Of a stretch of DNA of 64,000 nucleotides, positions 35,095 through 43,625 are shown piece by piece. Position 1 is the first letter of the stretch; the number at the start of each line of letters is the position of its first letter. Source of the DNA: Burkholderia pyrrocinia (GTDB lineage Bacteria > Pseudomonadota > Gammaproteobacteria > Burkholderiales > Burkholderiaceae); assembly GCF_022809715.1 (NCBI RefSeq), contig NZ_CP094461.1:620001-684000 (forward strand), in the 5' to 3' direction. The position numbers and the translations under genes were made by a program. The notes under the pieces were generated by a model. It ran no database searches, was not told the origin of the DNA, and saw only the letters and a list, made by a program, of their open reading frames with translations.

Positions 35095-36888
35095 TTACGG
35101 TTCGCGCGCCGGCAACCCGGCCTCGTCCGCGTCGACCCCGAGCGCGTGCAGTTCGGACCAGGCGTCGTGCACGACCTGCGTCGCCCCCGACGTATGGGCG
35201 AGCGCGGCGGCATAGGCGGCCAGCAGGCGCACGCGCGCATCCTCGCGCGCCCGGGTCTCGTCCATATTCCGCATGGCATCGAGCGCCGCGCGCGCCCGTT
35301 CGCGACATTCGTCCACCAGCGACAGGTCGAACAGGCACGGGACCGCGACAGCCGCCAGCGCGATGCCGACCTCCGCATCGCCGTTCGGCGAAAACGCCCA
35401 GTCGAGCGCCGCGCGCAGATTGCCGAGTTCGCGCCGGATCACGTCGAGCCGCGATTCGGCCCGCGGCCCGTCGTCGCCACCGGGCGCAAGCCTGAACAAC
35501 CGATGGAAGTAGTTCGCATGCGCGAGTGCCGCGGCCGCGCATTCGCCGTTGTTCGCGAGCTGCTGCAGCGCATACGCGCGCGTCGTGGTCAGCAGCCGGT
35601 AGCGCGGCGCGCCGTGCGCGCTCTCGAGGCTCAGCAGCGACTTCGACACGAGGCCGGCGATCGTGTCGAGCAGGTCCGCATCGGCCAGCCCCTTCGGGCC
35701 GACGATCTCCCGCACCGCGTCGATCGAGAAGCTGTCGCGGAACACGCCGAGCCACCGCAACAACAGGCGCTCCGCGTCCCCGAGCAGGCGGTAGCTCCAG
35801 TCGTACATCGCCTGCAGCGTCTGATGACGCGGCAAGGCCGTCCGAAAACCGCCGGTCAGCAACCTGAAATGATCGTCGAGATGCGCGGCCAGCATATCGA
35901 TGCCGAGCACGGCCGCTCGCGCCGCTGCCAGTTCGATCGCGAGCGGGAGACCGTCGAGACGCCGGCACACCGACGCCATCAGCGACACACTGCGTCCGTC
36001 GAGCGGAAAGCGGGGATCGGAGGCGCACACGCGCGCCGAGAACAGTTGCACCGCGCTTGCGCGCAGGATCTCGGCATCGTCGGCGCCTTCGCCGGGCACA
36101 TCGAGCGGCGGAACCGGACACAGCCGCTCGCCCTGGATACGCAGCGCCTCGCGGCTGGTCGCGAGGACGCACAATCCGGTGTCCGACTCGGTCAATGCAG
36201 TCGCGATCTGCGCGGCGGCGTCGAGCAGATGTTCGCAATTGTCGAGCACCAGCAGCATCCGGCGGTTCGCCACGCTGGCCAGCACCGCTTCGAGCGTCAG
36301 CGACCCGGCCGGCTGCACGATGCCGAACGCACCGGCCAGCGCGGCGGGCACGAATTGCGGACACGCAACCGTGGCCAGCGACACGAACGCGGCACCATCC
36401 GGAAAGCTCGCCTCGGCCCGCATGGCCGCTTCGAGCGCGACCCGCGTCTTACCGATGCCGCCTGCCCCGACCAGCGTCACGACGCGCGCGGTGTCGAGCG
36501 CCGCGAGGACGTCGGCGACGGTCTGCTCGCGGCCGATGAGCGCGGTCGGCGCGGCGGTCAGCCGCGACGCCGCGGGACGCACGGCCGCCACGCCTTCGGC
36601 CTGGGCGCCGACCAGCCGATAGCCGCGCCCCGGCACCGTGACGATCAGGTTCCGGTCGCCGGCCAGCGCCTTGCGCAGCGCGGCGATATGCACCTGCAGG
36701 TTGTTTTCCTCCACGATCGTGTGCGGCCACACGCGCTGCATGATCTCGTCTTTCGACACCAATGCGCCGTTCGCCCGAATCAGGAGTTCGAGAATTTCGA
36801 ATGCACGGCTGCCGATGCGCAGCAGTTTGCCGTTCGAGCGAATTTCACGCCTGTCGAGAAAAACGTGAAGCGTTCCAATCCTGATCAT
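35095..36888 (-). CDS. STAND-type winged-helix regulator (short)
   Basis: A 597-residue regulator with an N-terminal OmpR/PhoB-type winged helix (1-95: AFEILELLIRANGALVSKDEIM, ENNLQVHIAALRKAL, GRGYRLVG) and a STAND NTPase: Walker A GAGGIGKT 141-148, LLVLDNCEHL near 213-221, then GLPLAIELAAARAAVLG. Helical repeats begin after residue 420, but the protein stops at 597, whereas relatives of this design often run to about 900 residues. A frame shift is possible near the stop. The closely related N-terminus at 46561-48030 implies similar DNA targets. Triple TTCAG promoters flank the gene on both sides. Confidence 0.88.
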   Translation of the reverse strand: MIRIGTLHVFLDRREIRSNGKLLRIGSRAFEILELLIRANGALVSKDEIMQRVWPHTIVEENNLQVHIAALRKALAGDRNLIVTVPGRGYRLVGAQAEGVAAVRPAASRLTAAPTALIGREQTVADVLAALDTARVVTLVGAGGIGKTRVALEAAMRAEASFPDGAAFVSLATVACPQFVPAALAGAFGIVQPAGSLTLEAVLASVANRRMLLVLDNCEHLLDAAAQIATALTESDTGLCVLATSREALRIQGERLCPVPPLDVPGEGADDAEILRASAVQLFSARVCASDPRFPLDGRSVSLMASVCRRLDGLPLAIELAAARAAVLGIDMLAAHLDDHFRLLTGGFRTALPRHQTLQAMYDWSYRLLGDAERLLLRWLGVFRDSFSIDAVREIVGPKGLADADLLDTIAGLVSKSLLSLESAHGAPRYRLLTTTRAYALQQLANNGECAAAALAHANYFHRLFRLAPGGDDGPRAESRLDVIRRELGNLRAALDWAFSPNGDAEVGIALAAVAVPCLFDLSLVDECRERARAALDAMRNMDETRAREDARVRLLAAYAAALAHTSGATQVVHDAWSELHALGVDADEAGLPAREP

Positions 36889-37285
36889 GGGAATTCTTAA
36901 TCGATTTCTTTCATTGATGCCCTGTCAGAAATGACACCGGTTCGACGCCATGCTACGGCATTTGCGTCGCGAAATGATTCAAATTATCAGAACAGGAAGA
37001 GCAAAATTTTTGAATCGACGAGAACCACGATCGCCGCGACGCCCCGGCATGCGCCGTGTCCCGCCCGGCGCGACGCATCACGGCGTCCTGCATTTTCAAT
37101 GTGTGAAACAGTCGTTCACCCGTGAACCAGTTTCGCAGGATAAAACGGCCGATATGCCGAAATCAATTTCGTGATCCCGTTAATTGAAATCGCAGTTCGC
37201 ATGACTTGCGAAAAAAACCTGGTAAAAGCGACGTGCGAAGCGCAGCAAAATCGATTCCGGGCGTGAGAACCGGTCGGATTTTCCG
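36889..37285. other. Intergenic region upstream of STAND regulator
   Basis: About 400 AT-richer bases between the regulator start (minus) and the triple-repeat element (plus). It must hold the regulator's promoter. I see no gene, terminator or clear dyad. Confidence 0.4.
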
Positions 37286-37339
37286 TTCAGAACGATTCAG
37301 GCGCCGCTCAGGACATTCAGCGGCGCGGCGCGCGACGAT
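37286..37339 (+). promoter_or_regulatory. TTCAG triple-repeat promoter, site B
   Basis: TTCAG at 37286 and 37296 and CTCAGGA at 37307, again spaced 10 and 11 bases. A weak -10-like GACGAT lies at 37334-37339, 20 bases after the third heptamer. It precedes the HD-like gene at 37394 by about 55 bases. Confidence 0.6.
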
Positions 37340-37393
37340 GGTTCGATGGCGCCAGCGTCGAGCGACCGCCGTCACGCCGCGAGGAACACGACC

Positions 37394-38035
37394 ATGGGCA
37401 ACCGTATCGCCGGCATCCGGATTCCCGACGGCCCGATCGCACGGGAGGCCGCCGCGACCGTGCGCGCCGGCGCACCGGAACTCCTGTTCCGGCACGCGAT
37501 GCGCGTGTTCGCGTTTGCGTCGATCATCGGCCTGCGTCGCGGCATCGCGTTCGACGCCGAGCTGCTGTACGTCGCCGCACTGTTCCATCACTTCGGGCTG
37601 ACGGAGCGCTACCGGCATTCGCGCCGGCGCTTCGAAATCGACGGCGCGAATGCCGCACACGCGTTCCTCGGCGGATACGGCGTCGCCGCCGACGATGCGG
37701 AGGAGGTCTGGCGTGCGATCGCGCTGCACACGAGCTTCGGCATTCACCCGTACATGACGCCGTTGACGGCGTTGCTCGGCGCGGGTATCGAGACGGATCT
37801 CTTTGCGCGTCATTTCGACGACGTGTGCCGATCCGAACGCGACGAGATCCTGAACGCGTGGCCGCGCGGCCCGGGTTTCAAGGAGCTGTTCCTCGAGGCG
37901 CTCGCCGCGGGCACCGCGCATCGCCCTGCCACTGCGTTCGGCAACGTCGGCGCCGACGTGCTCGAGCGTTGCGACCCGGACTATCGTCGTACGAATTTCT
38001 GCGGCCTGGTGCTCGGGTCGAAATGGACGGAGTGA
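37394..38035 (+). CDS. HD-domain-like protein with altered HD pair
   Basis: A 213-residue protein of the HD metal-dependent phosphohydrolase superfamily, nearest in look to cyanamide-hydratase-like members. Candidate metal ligands are His34 (LLFRHAMRVF), the pair at 65-66 in AALFHHFGLTERYR, and His112 (ALHTSFG). The defining Asp of the HD pair is replaced by His66, so metal binding or activity may differ. The ATG at 37394 has GAGGAACACGACC before it. A triple TTCAG promoter element lies just upstream. The substrate is unknown. Confidence 0.82.
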   Translation: MGNRIAGIRIPDGPIAREAAATVRAGAPELLFRHAMRVFAFASIIGLRRGIAFDAELLYVAALFHHFGLTERYRHSRRRFEIDGANAAHAFLGGYGVAADDAEEVWRAIALHTSFGIHPYMTPLTALLGAGIETDLFARHFDDVCRSERDEILNAWPRGPGFKELFLEALAAGTAHRPATAFGNVGADVLERCDPDYRRTNFCGLVLGSKWTE

Positions 38036-38084
38036 GCCGTCCGGTCGGCCAGGCCCGCTCCGCCACGTCATGGCCGCGGCCGTG

Positions 38085-38906
38085 TCATGCGCGGGCGAAC
38101 GCCAGCAGTTCGTCGTTCAATCGTTGCGCATGCGTCAGATACAGCGCGTGCGGCCCGCCCTCGTAGACGCTCAGCGTCGCGTGCGGCACGCGCTTCGCCG
38201 TGGCGGCGCCCGTGAGCGCGAGCGGCACCGTCTGGTCGTCGTCGCCGTGAATCACGAGCGTCGGCACGTCGAACTTGTCGAGATCCGCCCTGAAATCGGT
38301 TTCGGAGAACGCGCCGACGCAATCGAGCGTGCCCTTCAATCCGGCCTGCAGCGCCATGAACGAGGTCCAGTCGAGCGCGGCGCGCGAGATCGTCGAAGCG
38401 GCCCGGTTCGAACCGGTGAACAGCGGCCAGAATTGCTCGAAGAATGCCGCGCGGTCGGCCACGATGCCCGCGCGAATACCGTCGAACACGGCCACGTCGA
38501 CGCCGTCCGGATGGTCGTCGCGTCGCGCGACCAGCGGCGTCACCGACCCCATCAGCACGGCCTTCGCGATGTGTCGCGTGCCGTGCCGGCCGATGTAGCG
38601 GGCCACTTCGCCGCCGCCCATCGAAAAGCCGACGAGCGTCACGTCGCGCAGCGCGAGCGTCTCGATCAGCGTCGCGAGATCGTCCGCCAGCGTGTCGTAG
38701 TCGTACCCCGTCCACGGCTGGCCGGATCGGCCGAAGCCGCGCCGGTCGTAGGCGATGCAGCGAAAACCGTGCGATGCGAGATGATGCATCTGGACGTCCC
38801 ACATGTCCGCATTCAGCGGCCAGCCGTGAATGAACACGACCGGGCGCCCTGCACCCCAGTCCTTGTAGTGGATCGAAACGCCGTCGCGTGTCGTGAACGT
38901 GCTCAT
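38085..38906 (-). CDS. Alpha/beta hydrolase, non-haem chloroperoxidase type
   Basis: A 273-residue alpha/beta hydrolase close to cofactor-free haloperoxidase/perhydrolase esterases. The nucleophile is Ser95 in GFSMGGGE, the oxyanion segment is FIHGWPL, the acid is in IHGDDDQTVP and the base is His in GGPHALYLTH. It is cytosolic, with no leader. It is clearly related to the protein at 39805-40779, which has a leader. The gene converges with the HD-like gene and lies 70 bases from the end of the DUF3331 gene. Confidence 0.92.
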   Translation of the reverse strand: MSTFTTRDGVSIHYKDWGAGRPVVFIHGWPLNADMWDVQMHHLASHGFRCIAYDRRGFGRSGQPWTGYDYDTLADDLATLIETLALRDVTLVGFSMGGGEVARYIGRHGTRHIAKAVLMGSVTPLVARRDDHPDGVDVAVFDGIRAGIVADRAAFFEQFWPLFTGSNRAASTISRAALDWTSFMALQAGLKGTLDCVGAFSETDFRADLDKFDVPTLVIHGDDDQTVPLALTGAATAKRVPHATLSVYEGGPHALYLTHAQRLNDELLAFARA

Positions 38907-38976
38907 GAAGATTCCTTAGCGGTGAAAATGCAGCGGCCGCCAGCGATGGCCGACGGACTGCGCGCACCGTCCCGTG

Positions 38977-39372
38977 TCATGAACGGGACAGCCTGACGAT
39001 GAACCGTTCCAGTTCGGACGCGAGGATCACCTCGCGGTAGTTCGCGGGGCGCTTCGCTCCGCGCCATTGCGGCTTGTAGATCGCATCGCCGGTATGAATC
39101 GTGATGCCGGTCAGCGCGCAGCGGCCGAGGGCGCGGGACTTCGCGCTGATCCAGCGCTGCTCGTCGTAGCGGCAGCGCGTCGGATCGCTCCACGATATCA
39201 GCACCGACGAATCGGTCTGCCGCTCGGCGGCGACGATCGCGCAACGGCGGCGCACGCCGCCGCTCGACGCGGGCCACGCATCGTCGCGATGGCGGCGGCG
39301 CGCGGCGTCCGGGTCGCGAAGATGCGACGGCGCACAGCGGCTCGCGGCCGGCGACGGGTCGAGCAGCGTCAT
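38977..39372 (-). CDS. DUF3331-domain protein
   Basis: A 131-residue basic protein with VLISWSDPTRCRYDEQRW, RALGRCALTGITI and GDAIYKP, features of the DUF3331 family common in Burkholderia. Two cysteine-containing turns and the WSDP core suggest a small zinc-ribbon-like fold, but this is inference. The start at the ATG at 39372 is supported by GGGAG six bases before it; an ATG ten codons upstream (39402) lacks a ribosome site. Function unknown. Confidence 0.82.
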   Translation of the reverse strand: MTLLDPSPAASRCAPSHLRDPDAARRRHRDDAWPASSGGVRRRCAIVAAERQTDSSVLISWSDPTRCRYDEQRWISAKSRALGRCALTGITIHTGDAIYKPQWRGAKRPANYREVILASELERFIVRLSRS

Positions 39373-39603
39373 CACGTGCTCCCAGCGATTGAATTCGTCC
39401 ATGGCGGCGTACCCAGGCAAGTGGCAACGGGGCGCGGATGGTTCGCACCCGCCCGCATTGCGGTCGTCATCCGCCGGCACGAACTGGCAAGACCCGCGAC
39501 GGGATGACCTGATGCTGACAATAACGAGCCGCCGCTGAAGAGTCTTGATTCCGGGCTTAATTTTTCTGGCCGGTGCGTTCGCGCGACCTGCGCCGCGACC
39601 GCC
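39373..39603. other. Divergent intergenic region
   Basis: Between the DUF3331 gene (minus) and the triple-repeat element of the leader-bearing hydrolase (plus). A degenerate set of CTGAA/CTTGA/CTTAA words at 39535-39560 may be a weak form of the same element in the opposite direction, but the spacing does not match, so I do not call it. Confidence 0.35.
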
Positions 39604-39657
39604 TTCATGAAAATTCAGCGCGATTTCAGTACAGGTTGCATGACCCCGCGATAGGCT
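39604..39657 (+). promoter_or_regulatory. TTCAG triple-repeat promoter, site E
   Basis: TTCAT at 39604, TTCAG at 39614 and TTCAG at 39625, spaced 10 and 11 bases. A -10-like TAGGCT lies at 39652-39657, 20 bases after the third heptamer. The downstream gene is the leader-bearing hydrolase at 39805. Confidence 0.6.
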
Positions 39658-39804
39658 CCTGTCGGCGTTGGTTCGCAGCCTTCGCGCGCCTGCCGGCCCG
39701 CGACCGCGAACGCACGCCGGCTGCCGGCGCGATTGCCGCATGCGGGCAGGTCCGAACCATCCATCCAACGCGGCATCGTTCCACCGCACGTTCAAGGAGT
39801 CCCA

Positions 39805-40779
39805 ATGCGTCCAGCAGACATCGACGCCGTTCCCTCGGCGCGTCGCCGAGACATGCTGCTTGCCGGCGCGACCGCCGTTGCAGCCGCCGCGCTGCCGGCG
39901 GCCGCCGCCGCTGCCGCCCCCAAACACGCCGCTTCCGCCCATCAAGGAGCTCATCCGATGAACACGATCACCACCAAAGACGGTACGCAGATTTACTTCA
40001 AGGACTGGGGCAGCGGCCGCCCGGTCGTCTTCTCGCACGGCTGGCCGCTGTGCGCTGACGCGTGGGACCCGCAGATGCTGTTCCTGGTGCAGCACGGCTA
40101 TCGCGTGATCGCGCACGATCGCCGCGGTCACGGCCGCTCGAGCCAGCCGTCGCACGGCAACGACATGGACACGTATGCCGACGATCTGGCGGCGCTGATG
40201 GATGCGCTCGACCTGCGCGAAGCCACGCTCGTCGGCCATTCCACCGGCGGCGGCGAAGTCGCGCACTACATCGGGCGCCACGGCACGAAGCGCGTGTCGA
40301 AGGCCGTGCTGATCGGCGCCGTGCCGCCGCAGATGGTGAAATCGGCGTCCAATCCCGGCGGCCTGCCGATGGACGTATTCGACGGGATCCGCAAGAACGT
40401 CGCCGAGAACCGTTCGCAGTTCTACAAGGATCTCGCCGTGCCGTTCTTCGGCTTCAACCGTCCGGATGCGAAGGTGTCGCAGGGCACGATCGACGCGTTC
40501 TGGGCGCAGGGCATGATGGGCGGCGTCTATGGCCAGTATCTGTGCGTCAAGGAGTTCTCCGAGGTCGACTACACCGAGGACCTGAAGAAGATCGACGTCC
40601 CGACGCTGATCCTGCACGGCGACGACGACCAGATCGTGCCGATCGACGATTCAGCCCGCCTGTCCGCGAAGATCGTGAAGCACGCGCAACTCAAGGTGAT
40701 CCCCGGCGGCGCGCACGGGATGTGCGTCGTCAACGCCGACCGGATCAATGCCGAACTGCTCGCGTTCCTGAAGGCGTAA
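39805..40779 (+). CDS. Alpha/beta hydrolase (chloroperoxidase type) with Tat-like leader
   Basis: A 324-residue hydrolase. The N-terminal [20 protein letters not shown] looks like a twin-arginine or Sec leader, then an Ala-rich stretch to residue 50. The enzyme core starts at Met52 ([18 protein letters not shown]), with Ser146 in GHSTGGGE, acid in HGDDDQIVP and base in GGAHGM. The long start has AAGGAG nine bases before it. Met52 (position 39958) also has its own AAGGAG eight bases upstream, so both exported and cytosolic forms may be made. A triple TTCAG promoter element lies about 200 bases upstream. Confidence 0.92.
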   Translation: MRPADIDAVPSARRRDMLLAGATAVAAAALPAAAAAAAPKHAASAHQGAHPMNTITTKDGTQIYFKDWGSGRPVVFSHGWPLCADAWDPQMLFLVQHGYRVIAHDRRGHGRSSQPSHGNDMDTYADDLAALMDALDLREATLVGHSTGGGEVAHYIGRHGTKRVSKAVLIGAVPPQMVKSASNPGGLPMDVFDGIRKNVAENRSQFYKDLAVPFFGFNRPDAKVSQGTIDAFWAQGMMGGVYGQYLCVKEFSEVDYTEDLKKIDVPTLILHGDDDQIVPIDDSARLSAKIVKHAQLKVIPGGAHGMCVVNADRINAELLAFLKA

Positions 40780-40791
40780 GCATTGCGGCAC

Positions 40792-40828
40792 GGCGCGCCC
40801 GGCCTGAAGGCCTTCAGGCCGGCGCGCC
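40792..40828. terminator. Large inverted repeat between convergent genes
   Basis: A near-perfect stem of about 18 pairs with one bulge, centred on GGCCTGAAGGCCTTCAGGCC. It follows the hydrolase stop codon by 12 bases and faces the MFS gene ending at 40933. There is no T-tract, so it may act as a bidirectional transcription barrier or an mRNA 3' end stabiliser. Confidence 0.5.
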
Positions 40829-40932
40829 CTTCAGCACGTTTCAGGATTTTTCAGGTCGCCGCCATTGCGTTGCGGCGGGCGCGATCGCCAGCATCGTCGA
40901 TGCGGCATATCCGCCGATCCGGCGTCGGGCAC

Positions 40933-42513
40933 TCACGGCGCACGCGCCGGCCTGAGCAGCAAGCCGATCAACACCCCCGCGACCGCGAAAGCCGTCGCGA
41001 CACGAAAATTGTCGGCCAGCGCGAGCGTGGTCGCCTGGATGCGGACCGCACGGTCGAGCAGCGCATAAGCCGCCTGGTCGCCGGTCGCAAAGGTCGCGCC
41101 GTGCGATACGAGCGACGCCGCGCCGGCCCGCAGGCGCTCCAGCGTTTGCGGATCCGACAGCGTGACATGCAGACCGACGAGATTCGAATGGGTAGCCTCC
41201 ATGATGCGCTGGACCACCGCAATCGACGTCGTGCCGAGCTGCCCGCTCAGCAGGCGCGTCGTCTGCACGACGGCGCCGAACGTCAGTACATGCTCGGCCG
41301 TCGCGTGCTTGCCGAAAAAGAACACGACCGACGTGAGCGCCATCGTCTGACCCAACGCCTGCAGCAGCTGCGACGGGATGAAGTCGGGTTCGGCCCAGAC
41401 GGGCGTGAGGCGCGCGCCGAGCGCGAACGCGACCGCCACCATCGCGAAGCCGGCCACGATCAGCCGGCGTGGATCGACGCGTTGCAGCAGCCACGCCACG
41501 CACGGCGCGAACAGCAGCTGCGGCATCGCGATCCAGCGCAGCGTATCGCCGATCTGCAGCGGGCGGAGCCCGTAGGTGCTCGCGAGAAACGCCGACGGAA
41601 TGAAGCTCGTGTTGAGCACGGTAAAGCGCACGAGGCCGACGAGCAGGATCAGCAGCGCGACGTTGGGCAGCGCGAGGTAGCCGAGATCGAGCCCGGCCCG
41701 TCGCGACGTCAGTTCGTGGATCAGGAACGCGGCCACCATCACGATGCCGATGCACAGCAGCGCGACGATCAGCGGCGACTGGAACCAGAACAGCCGCTCG
41801 CCCTGATCGAGCGCGATGCACAGGCACGCGAACCCGCCGGCGCCGAGCAGCATGCCGCGTGTATCGATACCGGACGCGATGCGCTTGATCGGCTCGGTGG
41901 ACAGCGACAGCATCAGGCAGACGATGAACGGCACGGTCAGCAATGCGTTCTGCCAGAACAGCCAGCGCCAGCTCAGGTGTTCGCTGTACCACCCTTCGAG
42001 CGTCGCCGACAGGTTGAGCGACATCTCGAGGTTCATCGCATACGCGGCGATGCCGAACGGAATCAGCCGCGGCGGCAGCGTGCGGACGACGAACCCGACG
42101 GTCAGCGGCACGAACACGCCGGACGCGAAACCGGCCAGGCTCTGGAACACGATGAACGTGCCGAAGTTCGTGCACAGCGGCAGCACGCTTTCGACGACCA
42201 GAAATACCGCGGCGCCCGCCAGCAGCACGCGACGCGTGCCGAACACGAAGGCCGCCGCGATCGCGAGCGGCCCGACGAACATCTGCGACGCGATGAATGC
42301 GGTGTTGATCCATGCGCCCTCGTCGAACCCGACGCCGAGCGCACCGCGTATGTCGGCGAGCCCGAGCGACGTGATGCGCGACGTCAAGGTCGCGATGATC
42401 GCGCCGAGCAGCACGGCCGCGATCGCGGCGATCGAACGAAACGTCGGTATGTCGGAGGCCGGCGCTGCGGCCGGCCCCGGTGTCGCGCCACCGGGGGCGA
42501 ACGTGGTGTTCAT
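40933..42513 (-). CDS. DHA2 MFS efflux transporter (EmrB-like)
   Basis: A 526-residue inner-membrane protein with about 14 membrane segments: IAAIAAVLLGAIIATLTSRI in helix 1, GAWINTAFIASQMFVGP, GFASGVFVPLTVGF, and SWRWLFWQNALLTVPFIV, in the manner of EmrB. It should act with the membrane-fusion protein and NodT-type channel encoded divergently at 42597-45046, the classic EmrAB-TolC-like tripartite pump, although it is transcribed in the opposite direction from its partners. The start ATG at 42513 has GGGAG upstream. The drug or metabolite exported is unknown. Confidence 0.9.
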   Translation of the reverse strand: MNTTFAPGGATPGPAAAPASDIPTFRSIAAIAAVLLGAIIATLTSRITSLGLADIRGALGVGFDEGAWINTAFIASQMFVGPLAIAAAFVFGTRRVLLAGAAVFLVVESVLPLCTNFGTFIVFQSLAGFASGVFVPLTVGFVVRTLPPRLIPFGIAAYAMNLEMSLNLSATLEGWYSEHLSWRWLFWQNALLTVPFIVCLMLSLSTEPIKRIASGIDTRGMLLGAGGFACLCIALDQGERLFWFQSPLIVALLCIGIVMVAAFLIHELTSRRAGLDLGYLALPNVALLILLVGLVRFTVLNTSFIPSAFLASTYGLRPLQIGDTLRWIAMPQLLFAPCVAWLLQRVDPRRLIVAGFAMVAVAFALGARLTPVWAEPDFIPSQLLQALGQTMALTSVVFFFGKHATAEHVLTFGAVVQTTRLLSGQLGTTSIAVVQRIMEATHSNLVGLHVTLSDPQTLERLRAGAASLVSHGATFATGDQAAYALLDRAVRIQATTLALADNFRVATAFAVAGVLIGLLLRPARAP

Positions 42514-42596
42514 CGTCGAGCGGCTCCCGCACAAAAAGCTCGCGCAAGCATAGCGCGATGCGACAAACCCTGTTTTTTCGATGGAGTATCCCGATC

Positions 42597-43625
42597 GTGA
42601 GCACGAACTCGCCGGACACGCCGCCCACTTCCGCCGCGCGCTCGCGCAAATGGCCGATCGTATCGATCGCCGGATGCGCGCTGTTGCTCGTCGCGCTGCT
42701 GGTCTATGAATTCGACGCGCATGATCGCGGCACCGACGACGCGTACGTGACGGGCCACCTGCACGTGATCTCGCCGCGCGTGGCCGGCACGGTCGAGCGC
42801 GTGCTGGTGAACGACAACCAGTTCGTGCACGCGGGCGACCCGCTCGTGCGGCTCGACCCGCGCGATTTCGACGTGCGCGTCGCGCTGCAGCGGGCCCGCG
42901 TCGCGCAGGCGCGCTCCGATGCGAGCCGCGCGAAGGCGCTGGTCGAGCAAGCGGAAGCGACGCTCGTGTCGGCGCATGCCGACGCCGAGAAGGCCGAGCT
43001 CGACTACGCACGGGCACGCGAACTGACCCGCGAAACCCCGCGCGGGCTGTCGCAGCAGGAATTCGATGCCGCCAACGCGGCGCGCAAGTCCGCCCGCGCA
43101 CGCATCGAGGCGGCCGAAGCGCAGCGGCGCAGCGCGCAGGCCGCGCAGCAGGCCGCCGATGCCGTGTCGAACCAGAACGACGCCGAGCTGCGCGATGCGG
43201 AGCTTCAGCGCCAGTACACGACCGTCGTGGCGCCGTCGGACGGCTACGTCGGCAAGAAGACCGTCGAGACCGGCGAGCATGTCGCGCCCGGCCAGGCGCT
43301 GCTCACGCTCGTCGAACCGCACCCGTGGGTGGTCGCGAACTTCCGCGAAACCCAGCTCCGGCACGTTCGCGCCGGCGACGTCGTGCAGTTGCGCTTCGAC
43401 GCGCTGCCGGACCGGACCTTCAGCGGGCACGTCGACAGCCTGTCGCCCGCGACGGGCGGGCAATTCTCGCTGTTGCCGCCCGACAACGCGACCGGCAATT
43501 TCACGAAAGTGACGCAGCGGGTGCCGGTCAAGATCCTGCTGGACGGCCCGGCCTCGGCCGAACCGCGCATTCGGCCCGGCCTGTCGGTCGTCGTCTCGCT
43601 GCAACGCGGCCGCACGCAGCCATGA
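42597..43625 (+). CDS. EmrA/HlyD-family membrane-fusion protein
   Basis: A 342-residue periplasmic adaptor with one N-terminal membrane anchor (about 18-37), the lipoyl half DDAYVTGHLHVISPRVAGTVERVLVNDNQFVHAGDPLVRLDP, a long coiled-coil hairpin (about 90-210, rich in Ala/Arg/Gln) and the beta-barrel QYTTVVAPSDGYVGKKTVETGEHV. The start is set at GTG 42597 with GGAG ten bases before it; an ATG 13 codons upstream is possible. Its stop overlaps the start of the outer-membrane gene by ATGA. It bridges the MFS pump to the NodT channel. Confidence 0.91.
   Translation: MSTNSPDTPPTSAARSRKWPIVSIAGCALLLVALLVYEFDAHDRGTDDAYVTGHLHVISPRVAGTVERVLVNDNQFVHAGDPLVRLDPRDFDVRVALQRARVAQARSDASRAKALVEQAEATLVSAHADAEKAELDYARARELTRETPRGLSQQEFDAANAARKSARARIEAAEAQRRSAQAAQQAADAVSNQNDAELRDAELQRQYTTVVAPSDGYVGKKTVETGEHVAPGQALLTLVEPHPWVVANFRETQLRHVRAGDVVQLRFDALPDRTFSGHVDSLSPATGGQFSLLPPDNATGNFTKVTQRVPVKILLDGPASAEPRIRPGLSVVVSLQRGRTQP

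Noticed and set aside
39535..39560. Degenerate TTCAG-like words upstream of the DUF3331 gene
   Set aside because: Spacing does not fit and no -10 at the right distance.
40830..40854. Fifth TTCAG-like triple (40830, 40840, 40850)
   Set aside because: Spacing is 10/10, no -10 follows, and it lies between convergent genes next to a hairpin containing the same word; probably coincidence.
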